From Bin80 sp965203305 (GTDB taxonomy: Bacteria; Bacteroidota; Rhodothermia; Rhodothermales; Bin80), in assembly GCA_965203305.1 (NCBI GenBank), contig OZ241874.1, forward strand, positions 2,356,001-2,420,000: DNA of 64,000 nt, in the 5' to 3' direction. The stretch's first letter is position 1. Each line of letters opens with the position of its first letter. Both the position numbers and the translations under genes were made by a program. This document shows positions 54,212 to 62,772 of this stretch, piece by piece. Below the pieces are notes generated by a model. The model made no database searches and was not told the origin of the DNA. It saw only the letters and a program-made list of their open reading frames with translations.

Positions 54212-57200
54212 CCCAGATCCACCTTCCAGAAGATCGGGGCATACACATCCAGCGTCAGGTTACCTCCCGCCGCCGGAACCGTAAGGTTCTGCCATGCCGG
54301 CATGGCTCCCTCTGGCACCATGATCGGAGACACGGTCACGGCGGTGGTGTCATTCAGGTCGGAGGACAGCTGCAGGATCAGCGGACGGTAGTACGACAGG
54401 GTATCCTGATCCGTTTTATGGTCCATTCCCACCGGGAACAGATACCCCCCGCTCTTGAAGCCGTCTCCTGCGGTCCCCTGTAACAGGTGCCGAGTTACCG
54501 GACCCGTGACATACGACTGACGAGAGCCACGCAAGATCGTTGCCTTGCAGGCTTCATCCGTGTCCGCACCGCATTTCGACCCTTCCTGTGCCGACAGCCG
54601 ACCACGCAGTTCCTGTTCCACCTGCACATTCTGCACCGTCCATGTGAACATGCTGTCCGCCGGCATGCTGTGAATTTTCCCCTGCCGGAGCGTCAGTGTG
54701 GCCATCTTCTGCTGCATGACATGACTCTTTAGCATCAATCCCCCTGGGTTGTGCACCACCACACTGTGCAGTGCCGTCGTATCCCCGGTCATCACCTCCT
54801 GCGACTCCTTGCCTGTGAATTCTATCTTCGCATTCAGCTTCCCCTTCTTCGCAAAGTGGAAGTCCCCGTGCACCACCAGCATTGGCATCGCACGCGCGGT
54901 CGTTTCCATCTCGTACCGATACGCATCCGCAGACACCCGAACATCCCCCAGCACCATCTTTGTCGTCATGGGATGCAGTTTCACTCCTGAAAGCTGCAGA
55001 TTTGCACTGTCCTTTCTCCCTTTGTCCTGCGTGAAGTTCCCCTGGATCACCACCGCCCGTTTCACACTGTTGCTACTACGCTCGGTGTTCAGTCCCCCCG
55101 TGCCCCGAAGCGTCAGATCACCGCTAAACACAAGACTGTCTATGGTGAATGGAAAGATCGTCGCCGACTCCAGCAGGACATCCCCCTTGATGGTCATCTG
55201 TTTTCCGTTCGTGAACACACGCCCGTGCTTCGCCGACAGACTGTCTATCACCAGCACTTGACTCGTCTCCGAGGGATGCAGGATTTGCAGAGTTCCGTAG
55301 ACATTGTTCGCGGGTCCACTCGCATTCGGGGTCTTGGTCCCGTCAAAGATCACCGTTCCCAACTTGCTGGCAGAACGGATACGGGTGTATTTGCTCCCTT
55401 TCGGCACATGCACAGCCCCGTTCAGGGTTCCGGGAAGCATCAGACTCACCTCGGGTAACGAGCCAAGTACCCGTCCATTTTGCTTCTTCGTATCCTCCGG
55501 GCCCAGTAGCAGCGTACCTGTTCCCAGATCCATCGCGGCCTCCTTGGCCACCGTTACCTGGGCCGTGTTTCCTATATATGCCCCACCGCTTACCCGCCCC
55601 AGTACCTGCAGATCGCCTCCTCCGGTCACCAGTTTACTCTTGCCGTTCACCGTCACCTTCCCATGGACCACCACATCCTGTCCCTTGGTATGCAATTCGC
55701 CTGCCGTGACCACGGTGCTGTAGCTGTCTACATTCGTGGCACTGTCACGATGCAGCGCAGAGGTGCCCACCATCAGCTCCCCGTCCACCATCAGCTTCCC
55801 CCTGGAGACCGTCAGTTTGCCCATCAGGGAGCGGTCACCTGTGACCATGATCTCCGCCTTCGCATGATCCACGATCACATCCCGCGGGTCAAACCATTCC
55901 AGCGCATCCGTCACCGTGTGGGGACCCGGGGTGACATACTTCAGAATGTACCGGTCATCCGTACTCGCCGTCGTTGCTTTATCGGTAGAAATACTTCCCG
56001 GATCATTCGTATCCTTTGCCAACATCCCGTTCTGTACCGTGATCTGCTCCGTCACATGCAAGGTCGAATCCGTCGTGCTCTCCACATCCATCAGTGACAG
56101 CGTGCCACTGCACAGTCCCAGGGTCTTCGTCTGAACCATCTCATCCAGTCGCAACTCTCCCCTGCCAATATGGATGGAAAGGGCATCCAGCATCGGGACC
56201 AGCGCAGCCTTCTTCACAAGATCCGTATTCCGATTGCCGTAGGTCAGGGTCTTGATCGTAGAGGCTTCGTCCAGCTCCCCGCTCAGCTCTCCCTGCAGAA
56301 TCATCGACTCCGTCACCTTCACATCCTTGTTCGCCATCAGTTCCGCACCGGAACCCACATGCAGGGTTGTCACCGTCAGCGGACCTTTGCCCGGTTCCAC
56401 CCGCAGATCCCCAAGCGTCATCAGCGCATCCAGCGTGAGTCCACTGGTGGCATCCCCGACCACAACACTTTCGGCGGCATCCGTCAGCACCAGGTGATTC
56501 CCGAACGTCAGTGAGATATCTTTCCCCGTGCACATCCCGTCTATGCTGGAGGTGGCCGGATGCGCCATCCCGATGCTCTTGCCCCCGGCAGCCAGATCAC
56601 TCCCCACACGAAGGCTGTGCGCCGTCTTGCGGGCAGTGCCGCTGACCGTCTTTGCATGAGAGTCCAGGTAGACCCTGCCCTTGCCTCCAAAACTCACCGT
56701 ATCCTCTATCACCAGACTCCCACCAACCGAAGACACCAGATGAATGTCTGCCTTGGCATCATCCCCCAGAAACGGAGCCAGAAAGAGGACCCGCGGGGCA
56801 CACGAGGTCATGGTTTGATCCGAGGCATGCGAAGTGGTTTCTGAAATCTTGGTGGAGTGCACCGCCAGATCCCCTGCAATCGTCACCTCGCCTGCAAACT
56901 GCACCCCGGGAATCTGATGCGTTGCTCCTTCTTGAAAGTCCGGCCTTCTTTTTTCGATCAGATACTCACAAGTATACTTCTCACCCGATCCGATCGGACT
57001 GCCTGTCGGGTTATTGGAGGGGGCACCACGGCGAATACTGGTCGTGAGATTCCCTTCTCCGTAGTCTGTCGTGTTGGTATACGGGAGCCCGCCATCTCGC
57101 AAAATCATGTCTCCATGGATCGTTGCCGTCTTCTCAAATAAAATCCGGGAATCGTTCCACTGCGCCACATCCCCGTCCACAATCACATCCTCCCGGAAAA

Positions 57201-58170
57201 TGAGATCCGTCGTCACCTTATGCTTGGTGAATACATCGTTTGCGAGACTTCCCGAGACTGTGACTGGCCCCACCCTCTTCAGGTTCACACAGACATTGCC
57301 CATCGCAATCACGAAGATTCCGGCCGGAATCGTTCCCGTGCCCTGAATGCGTTTGCAATTATTTTGACCCACCCCTCTGCTGGGCCAGTAACGATGACTC
57401 CGGAAGAAATTACTTAATACGTGCCCCCGATTGCCATCTCCACTAGCAAGATTCAACGCTGCCATCCGGACAGGGCGACTCGTCCCCTTCGTCACATCCT
57501 TAATTGCACCATCCACCGTGAGTCCATTCCTGACATAAACCACAAGATCAACATCGTCCAGGCTCAGAGTGGCCCCACGATGGACGGCGAGGCTATCCGT
57601 AATTCGGAACCTGCTTGCAGTTCCCTTCACAGTAAAGCTTTCTGTGACAACAAACTTGTGAAGTGCCGCGGTCTCTCCATCTGGAATCGTCAATGTCCCG
57701 GTAATTGCGATTCGTCCCTCCCTGGAAGCTTTTTCTGAAAATAAATTTTTACTCCTCGCCCCTGCCTCCAGCGTTATATCTTCAAACTGAACCTTTCCCT
57801 TGTCGTGGTAAACTCCAAATTGGCCTTCTGGGGCGATTTTTAGATTTCCTGTGAATATAAGGGTCCCTTCCACAGCAGACGCACTCCCCTCCGCATAGGT
57901 GCCAAAGTCAACATATTTGGCCAGCAAAGAGGTCGGGGCGGGAACCTGCACCGTGCCTCCCGCCCTCCGAACTCGAATAAAAACTCGGTCACGATTCGAC
58001 AACTGCGCCCATGCACGGGACAAGGTGCACGGATTATTCCAGTCGCAAGCGTCGTCATCTGCACCATGGACTAGGTCTACATAGTAAGTCTCAGTAGTCT
58101 GTGCAAATGCACCGGGAACCACAAGAAGAAGAGCCAGAAGTGCCCCCCCCCATTTTTGCATAGTTTTCAT
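52987..58170 (-). CDS. Giant type IX-secreted surface protein with DUF4397 domains
   Basis: 1727 residues. Signal peptide MKTMQKWGGALLALLLVVPG. A long repetitive beta-rich body of valine/threonine-rich strands (e.g. SVGGSLVIEDTVSFGGKGRV) suggests a beta-helix or adhesin-like stalk. Near residues ~1430-1590, two DUF4397-like domains occur (VQFIHNVPAPGSAPMEIDL; VRLVHGSANLGPAQVQVM). The last ~90 residues are a type IX sorting domain (NYPNPFNPSTRIQFDLPE, DMLGRRV, SGTYLYRI), which is cleaved during export. A paralogue begins at the right edge of the window. It may bind surfaces or polymers, but no enzyme motif is visible. Confidence 0.9.
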   Translation of the reverse strand: MKTMQKWGGALLALLLVVPGAFAQTTETYYVDLVHGADDDACDWNNPCTLSRAWAQLSNRDRVFIRVRRAGGTVQVPAPTSLLAKYVDFGTYAEGSASAVEGTLIFTGNLKIAPEGQFGVYHDKGKVQFEDITLEAGARSKNLFSEKASREGRIAITGTLTIPDGETAALHKFVVTESFTVKGTASRFRITDSLAVHRGATLSLDDVDLVVYVRNGLTVDGAIKDVTKGTSRPVRMAALNLASGDGNRGHVLSNFFRSHRYWPSRGVGQNNCKRIQGTGTIPAGIFVIAMGNVCVNLKRVGPVTVSGSLANDVFTKHKVTTDLIFREDVIVDGDVAQWNDSRILFEKTATIHGDMILRDGGLPYTNTTDYGEGNLTTSIRRGAPSNNPTGSPIGSGEKYTCEYLIEKRRPDFQEGATHQIPGVQFAGEVTIAGDLAVHSTKISETTSHASDQTMTSCAPRVLFLAPFLGDDAKADIHLVSSVGGSLVIEDTVSFGGKGRVYLDSHAKTVSGTARKTAHSLRVGSDLAAGGKSIGMAHPATSSIDGMCTGKDISLTFGNHLVLTDAAESVVVGDATSGLTLDALMTLGDLRVEPGKGPLTVTTLHVGSGAELMANKDVKVTESMILQGELSGELDEASTIKTLTYGNRNTDLVKKAALVPMLDALSIHIGRGELRLDEMVQTKTLGLCSGTLSLMDVESTTDSTLHVTEQITVQNGMLAKDTNDPGSISTDKATTASTDDRYILKYVTPGPHTVTDALEWFDPRDVIVDHAKAEIMVTGDRSLMGKLTVSRGKLMVDGELMVGTSALHRDSATNVDSYSTVVTAGELHTKGQDVVVHGKVTVNGKSKLVTGGGDLQVLGRVSGGAYIGNTAQVTVAKEAAMDLGTGTLLLGPEDTKKQNGRVLGSLPEVSLMLPGTLNGAVHVPKGSKYTRIRSASKLGTVIFDGTKTPNASGPANNVYGTLQILHPSETSQVLVIDSLSAKHGRVFTNGKQMTIKGDVLLESATIFPFTIDSLVFSGDLTLRGTGGLNTERSSNSVKRAVVIQGNFTQDKGRKDSANLQLSGVKLHPMTTKMVLGDVRVSADAYRYEMETTARAMPMLVVHGDFHFAKKGKLNAKIEFTGKESQEVMTGDTTALHSVVVHNPGGLMLKSHVMQQKMATLTLRQGKIHSMPADSMFTWTVQNVQVEQELRGRLSAQEGSKCGADTDEACKATILRGSRQSYVTGPVTRHLLQGTAGDGFKSGGYLFPVGMDHKTDQDTLSYYRPLILQLSSDLNDTTAVTVSPIMVPEGAMPAWQNLTVPAAGGNLTLDVYAPIFWKVDLGEELPTNTNLRVVADGIQNVTDITGLRLVQWDCSWKNPKLAGRVPAQADAESFAVNGYLNGVVNLTQEGIGLGSCAIFGIAADGSENPIDQADLSGGRAMVQFIHNVPAPGSAPMEIDLGEVRISNNLRFRTATAYRPVGAGTQDVTIQPVGAPAAQAITDTVSLTHGRNYAVIVHGRLADPKLMVLDMRMTSSVATKAEVRLVHGSANLGPAQVQVMDSTDPMMPVMTLAGNLMLDEATRRYITLDPSVQVMQVKSTDGEVEEFYELDLYGYGGQTLVLNLSGTKRDLTILGVDKDGEIVPVQTVTGVEESAELPTEFALHGNYPNPFNPSTRIQFDLPESAQVQIQIVDMLGRRVITLPAQEMEAGANQSMELNAASLASGTYLYRIIAAGAESRHVKTGRMTLVK

Positions 58171-58520
58171 ATGTCTATATGGATTAAGGATTTAGGACAT
58201 GATGATAAATGGCCAAAACCAACTCCCATTATACACATCAAACAGAGAATATGACTAAGCTCTCAGGTAGATTTTGCAAAAAACGGCACGGGCAGGAATC
58301 CGCTTCTAGTCAGAATTTGACGGTCCCCAAAATCTTTTTGCAAGAGGCGCAGTCCCATAACTACAAAACAGGGATCACATCTTTTCTGGGAGGAGAAATT
58401 GCCTCGGAGCCTGCAAGGTGAATGATGTCTCTGACAAGGTTCCGAGTCTGAAAAACGGGATCCAGCTGAAATACTCTGTTTATGGAGCGATTCGGAATGT
58501 ATCCCCCCTCCTGAAAAATT
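58171..58520. other. 350-bp region upstream of the cargo gene, ending at element C
   Basis: It contains a TATAAT-like hexamer on the minus strand at 58228-58233, about 58 bp before the cargo gene start. A matching -35 box is not clear. The remainder lacks a recognisable gene. The 8-bp flank GAAAAATT of element C lies at its right end. Confidence 0.45.
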
Positions 58521-59849
58521 GGGAATTATCCAGCAAAATCCGCAAGTGCGGGAACAGACTGTGCTCCGAAGCGTAGTCTGTTTTGACCAGTTACGACAGG
58601 AACCATGGACCCGCTTCGAAAATCCACAGACCGTGGAGCCACCCCCTACTTCCACGGGCGCACCCCCATACTGGGCAGTTTTGAGAACAGGCTGCGGGAC
58701 GACAAAAAAAATAACGAAGGGACCATCTTCCTTGTGCAAGGGCCGCCGGGGATCGGCAAGTCGGCCCTGCTGGCCGAATGCTGGAAGAAGGCAAAGAGAA
58801 AGAAGTGGGAGGTCCGAAAACTTGTCGTCACGGCCCTGTGGGATCCAGACTCGATGGCGGAGTGTCTGGGGATGAAGAAGAAAGAGATCACCACAGAAAA
58901 AACCACCGGGGGTGGCGGGAAAGTGGAATACTTTGGGGCATCCCTCGAAGGGGGGCTATCACGAACGACAAAAAAAGCCACCCCGAAGGTCACCCCCAAG
59001 AGCCTGATCCAGAAAATAAAGGACCCGCTCCTCTTGATTCTGGACGAGGCCCAGCGTATGGGAGAAAGCAAAAATATCAATGGACCGTACAAAGACGAGG
59101 TCAGCGATCTTCTGACGGAGATTCACAATGGAGAGTTGGGCAAGCCCGTGATCCTGCTGGCTGGCGGGCTCGGCATGACATTTCAGGCATTGGAAGCACT
59201 GGGCATATCCCGGGTGGCAGAGGACTGCATGTTTGACATGGAACCCTTGGAGAAAGAGGAAGAACGGCAGGTGATCAAGAACTGGCTCAAAAGAGCAGGG
59301 AAAGCAAAGGGGGACACCACAGACTGGATTGATGCGATCACCACAGAGACATACCAGTGGCCGAGACATGTTGATTCCTACGCCCGGAATGCTGCTCTTC
59401 TCATCAAGGACAACCAAGGGCAGATGACGGAGGACATGTTGCGTTCCGTTATGGAAACAGGACGGGAAAAACGCTGGGCATACTATGAAGCCCGGACGAA
59501 AGGGCTGAAAGATGATCATGTTCTCCGTCTGGAGGAGATGTTCCGCAGCCCTCGAGCGAGAAAGGGACTCAGCGAGGCGGGCATTATACGGGTAAGCGTC
59601 CGAACAGCCCTGTCTTGCCCCTGTATTTTGGCATACGCCCCTGTCTAGGGTTGGTGCCTTCCTGCGGCATATTCTGTGAGGGGATCAGGGATTCCGAAGG
59701 CAGAGAGGTTCTGTGTGTTCCCGGGAGTTTCCGTTTGTGATTCTCGTCCCCTGTTCTGTGCGGGTCTGCCGGGTGCGTCCTACTTTTTCTGGCGGGAACC
59801 AAGCGATGGTTTTGGATCCCGTGTCGTTCCCGCGGGGAAGCGGGGGAGG

Positions 59850-61718
59850 CTATGCTGCCTTGGCGAGTGGCACTTGTTGTTCTTTCTGCCGGGTCGCCTT
59901 CCAGTGATGAGGCAGCAGCGTGTGGAGCTCTTCGTCAGGCGTGGTTTCCACGCGCCTCAGGATATCCATCAGCCACTCCTGCGGATGGACTTCATGGAGT
60001 TGGCAAGTACTGAGCAGAGAGTAGATCGTGGCGGCATTGGCGGCGGCCGCATGCGAGCCGGCAAACAGGTAGTTCTTGCGTCCCAGTGCAATGGGACGAA
60101 CCCGGTTCTCCACGAGATTGTTGTCAATCTCCACGCGTCCATTGCGGGTGAAGCCGCTCAGGCGATCCCATAGCTTCAGGGTGTAGCGCACGGCTCTGAA
60201 CCAGAAGGTGTCATTGTCCCCGGTGTGTTCTCGCAGGAGGGCTTCCAGCACCTGCAGGATGGGGACGGACTGCTCCTGGCGCACCCGCACCCGCTCCGCA
60301 GCGTCTGCCCCCTGCTCGCGGAGCTCGTCCTCCACTGCATACAGCTGCTGGATCAGCACCACAGCCTGTTCCGCCTGTGGGGAGTTCTCTCCCTCGGCAC
60401 GCAGAGCATTCTTGAATTTCCGCCGGGCATGCGCCCAGCACGCGAACAGTTCAATCCCGTCTATTTTCCCAAACTGATGGTAGACCGCATAGCCGTCGGT
60501 CTGCAACTCTCCCCGGAACCCCTCCAGCATTTCCGTCGGCCCTGCCCGGGAACGCGTCGGCTGATAATCCACCAGGATCAGTCCAGAGATGGGACAGGTA
60601 TAGAAAAAGTACCAGCCCCTGTGATAGGTGCCACCGGCCCTGCTTTTCGCCCGATCCTGCACCAGAATGCGGGTTTCGTCTGCCTGAATATAGCCATCTG
60701 CCAGCACTTCCATGCGCAGGGGATGGTTCAGGCGATCCAGCCGGGAGGCCACCAGGTGTACCCAGTCCGTTGCCGTGGATTTGGAAATCTGTACGCCAGA
60801 TTCCAGATGCAGCTGCTTCACGATCCGCTCAATCGGGAGGTGATAGAGATACTTGGAGAGCACCAGATGGGTCAGCAGGCTCTCATCCGCCCGGCACTTG
60901 CGCAGTCCGCGGTCGGTGGGCAACGGCGCCTCGCACAGTTTCGTGCCGTCTTCCCTCGCAAAGACCGGATACAGTTCGCACTTGACATACAACTGTCCCG
61001 GTTTGCGAGCCAGCTTTTCTCTCTCCACATACCCGACGAGTTTGGCATCGGGGGGAAGGTTGTCCGGGGGATCCATGCGGACCGTTTCTACGGGCAGTCC
61101 TGCGTTCTTCCAGAATTCTTTCCCCATATAGACGCGCTTTTTCCCGGTCTTCTTCCGCCTCTCTTTCCGCTCCACCTCGTGCCAAGCGGCAGCAGAGACC
61201 TGATCTGGAAACATCTCATACTGGCTACGGTCATGCCGCTCGCTTTTCGGTCGATACTTCTGACTTCTCACGAAGGCAAGCTCCTGTTTGAGGGCGCGGA
61301 TTTCTTTGCGCAAGTCTTGGATCTTTTTCTCTTGGGTCTCGCACTTTGCCCGCAGAGTCTTGCTCTCCCGGTCTTGGGTCTCGCACTTTGCTTCCAGGGT
61401 CTCAATCTCCCGGTCTCTGGCTTCGCACTTCGTTCGCAGGGTCTCGCATTCCCGGTCTAGGGTCTCAATCTTCTGGTCTCTGGCTTCGCACTTCGTTCGC
61501 AGGGTCTCGCATTCCCGGTCTAGGGTCTCAATCTTCTGGTCTCTGGCTTCGCACTTCGTTCGCAGGGTCTCGCATTCCCGGTCTAGGGTCTCAATCTTCT
61601 GGTCTCTGGCTTCGCACTTCGTTCGCAGGGTCTCGCACTCGGCGGTCTTCTTCCGAAGAGCTTCCAGAATCTCCTGGGGCGGGGCGTGCTCGGACAGGAT
61701 GGGAGCGATGCGTTCCAT
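59850..61718 (-). CDS. IS66-family transposase (TnpC) with expanded coiled coil
   Basis: About 622 residues from ATG 61718. The first ~130 residues are a long coiled coil built of near-identical 21-residue units (RECETLRTKCEARDQKIETL). Then come an IS66 N-domain (KYRPKSERHDRSQYEMF), a zinc-binding/linker region, and the catalytic DDE region: IQADETRILVQDRA (aspartate), LQTDGYAVYHQF (aspartate), CWAHARRKF, and NGRVEIDNNLVENRVRPIALGRKNYLF (partly quoted; glutamate). Length is above the usual ~510-530 because of the coil. ATG 61736 is an alternative start. Confidence 0.93.
   Translation of the reverse strand: MERIAPILSEHAPPQEILEALRKKTAECETLRTKCEARDQKIETLDRECETLRTKCEARDQKIETLDRECETLRTKCEARDQKIETLDRECETLRTKCEARDREIETLEAKCETQDRESKTLRAKCETQEKKIQDLRKEIRALKQELAFVRSQKYRPKSERHDRSQYEMFPDQVSAAAWHEVERKERRKKTGKKRVYMGKEFWKNAGLPVETVRMDPPDNLPPDAKLVGYVEREKLARKPGQLYVKCELYPVFAREDGTKLCEAPLPTDRGLRKCRADESLLTHLVLSKYLYHLPIERIVKQLHLESGVQISKSTATDWVHLVASRLDRLNHPLRMEVLADGYIQADETRILVQDRAKSRAGGTYHRGWYFFYTCPISGLILVDYQPTRSRAGPTEMLEGFRGELQTDGYAVYHQFGKIDGIELFACWAHARRKFKNALRAEGENSPQAEQAVVLIQQLYAVEDELREQGADAAERVRVRQEQSVPILQVLEALLREHTGDNDTFWFRAVRYTLKLWDRLSGFTRNGRVEIDNNLVENRVRPIALGRKNYLFAGSHAAAANAATIYSLLSTCQLHEVHPQEWLMDILRRVETTPDEELHTLLPHHWKATRQKEQQVPLAKAA
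61377..61640 (-). repeat. 63-bp tandem repeat encoding the coiled coil
   Basis: Three perfect 63-bp units start at 61440, 61503 and 61566, each beginning GGTCTCGCATTCCCGG. A degenerate unit lies at 61377 and a partial one at 61629. Each encodes 21 residues, so changes in copy number keep the frame and lengthen the coil by three heptads at a time. Confidence 0.9.
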
Positions 61719-62700
61719 GCTGGAAATATACAACATAAAATACTAAAAGTGAAAATTTATGCAACATAAATATAAATACTGTTCCTGAATCCATCCCCAC
61801 CCAAGATCCCCTTCCAATACAGCCACTCCAGCTTCCAGGAAAAATCCCCGGCATGGAATCACGAAGAGACAACAGACTGCCAGAAGAACCCGCAGACCGA
61901 TAACACGACCACCCCTCGGTCACAGAGTGGACTCAGGAAGGCACAAATCCACCATACCAGCGTATCCCCCCTGACAGCTTATATGGAGGCTGTTCGGACG
62001 GATACTTATACGGTACCTGGGGAAAGCAGGGTTTGAGAAGGCGGTGTCGAAAGGCGTTCTCCACCGCTACAAGGACTCCTACACAATCCCCATCCCCTCC
62101 CTGTATGACTACCTGACAGAAAAAGCCGGTCGGATTCGGGAGGCCAGATTGCGCGATGAAGAGATCGGGAAACAGCTGGAGTCAAAAGACCAGTCTGAGG
62201 CGGAGGGGCCCCAAAAGGAAGCGGGAAACCATACTCCAGACAGTCCCTCTCCTGAAAAAGAGGAGGGAAAAGACCCCACGATACGCAAATCGGAGAAAAA
62301 CAATCCTATTCAGGAACCTCCACCGGGCAGAGACCCTTTCAACAGTGATCAGGACACAGACAGGGAGATGGAGAGGTAACCTCTCTTGCGGATTTTACTG
62401 GATAATTCCCGAAAAATTTGGGCATTGAGTGCGAGAGCACTCACAATATCTTCTGACGAAACATCTGGAGCAAATGTGCCCGTAATGTCCTCATTCATCA
62501 GCAAGAGAAATTACTGTCCGAAAAGACCATCCCAGAGGTGTAGTGTACATTTACCGCACATTACCCTTCACGGCAAACCAGTGTTCCGAAAACGGGTTCT
62601 GCTACAAGTGGATGGAATAATATATTTTCCCTTGATTTAACCTCCATGCAACTATGAACCCACAGTCCAGAACAGACCATCAGCTCTTCTTCACAAGTCT

Positions 62701-62738
62701 GGAGCACCCCGATATGTCATTGCATATCGGGGTACTCC
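62701..62738. terminator. Hairpin, second copy
   Basis: Copy of the 38-bp hairpin at 52915..52952 with one changed base in the right arm (GTACTCC instead of GTGCTCC), leaving a nearly complete 16-bp stem. It is downstream of the second cargo gene. No T-run. Confidence 0.6.
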
Positions 62739-62772
62739 GCCAGACTCTTACACAGCCTTCTCGGCTATTTCT

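Larger units (their letters stand above)
59592..62005 (-). mobile_element. IS66-family element in ATPase gene C
   Basis: A 2414-bp element. Its left end GTAAGCGTCCGAACAGCC and the complement of its right end GTATCCGTCCGAACAGCC differ at three of 18 bases. Exact 8-bp duplications TTATACGG lie at 59584-59591 and 62006-62013, as usual for IS66. Only a TnpC-type gene is present, with no TnpA/TnpB accessory genes. About 260 bp on each side of the gene are non-coding. Confidence 0.93.
58605..62379 (+). pseudogene. AAA+/STAND-like ATPase C, interrupted by IS66
   Basis: The first part (58605-59591, 329 codons) has MDPLRKSTDRGATPYF, Walker A VQGPPGIGKSALL, Walker B LLLILDEAQRM, PVILLAGGLGMT and a lid region. 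The IS66 element then follows. The second part (62014-62379) continues in frame: IIR then YLGKAGFEKAVSKGV, PIPSLYDYLTEK and the conserved tail ending DTDREMER. Total 450 residues after repair. It is nearly identical to gene B over the first ~45 codons and to gene A over the tail. Confidence 0.92.
58521..62410 (+). mobile_element. ATPase element C, complete ends with 8-bp target duplication
   Basis: The left end starts GGGAATTATCCAGCAAAATC. The complement of the right end starts GGGAATTATCCAGTAAAATC. Both continue to CGCAAG. Exact 8-bp duplications GAAAAATT lie at 58513-58520 and 62411-62418. Without the IS66 insertion and its extra target copy the unit is about 1468 bp, close to element B. 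It carries only ATPase gene C. Confidence 0.9.

Noticed and set aside
58336..58352. TTTTTGCAAGAGGC, similar to one end of the 96-bp MITE
   Set aside because: No matching second end about 96 bp away and no flanking 6-bp duplication.
60225..61460. Long open frames antisense to the IS66 transposase
   Set aside because: Shadow frames produced by the GC and codon bias of the real gene; no domain and no start context.
61377..61640. Tandem repeat that could be mistaken for a CRISPR array
   Set aside because: The 63-bp units have no spacers, are in frame, and encode a coiled coil.
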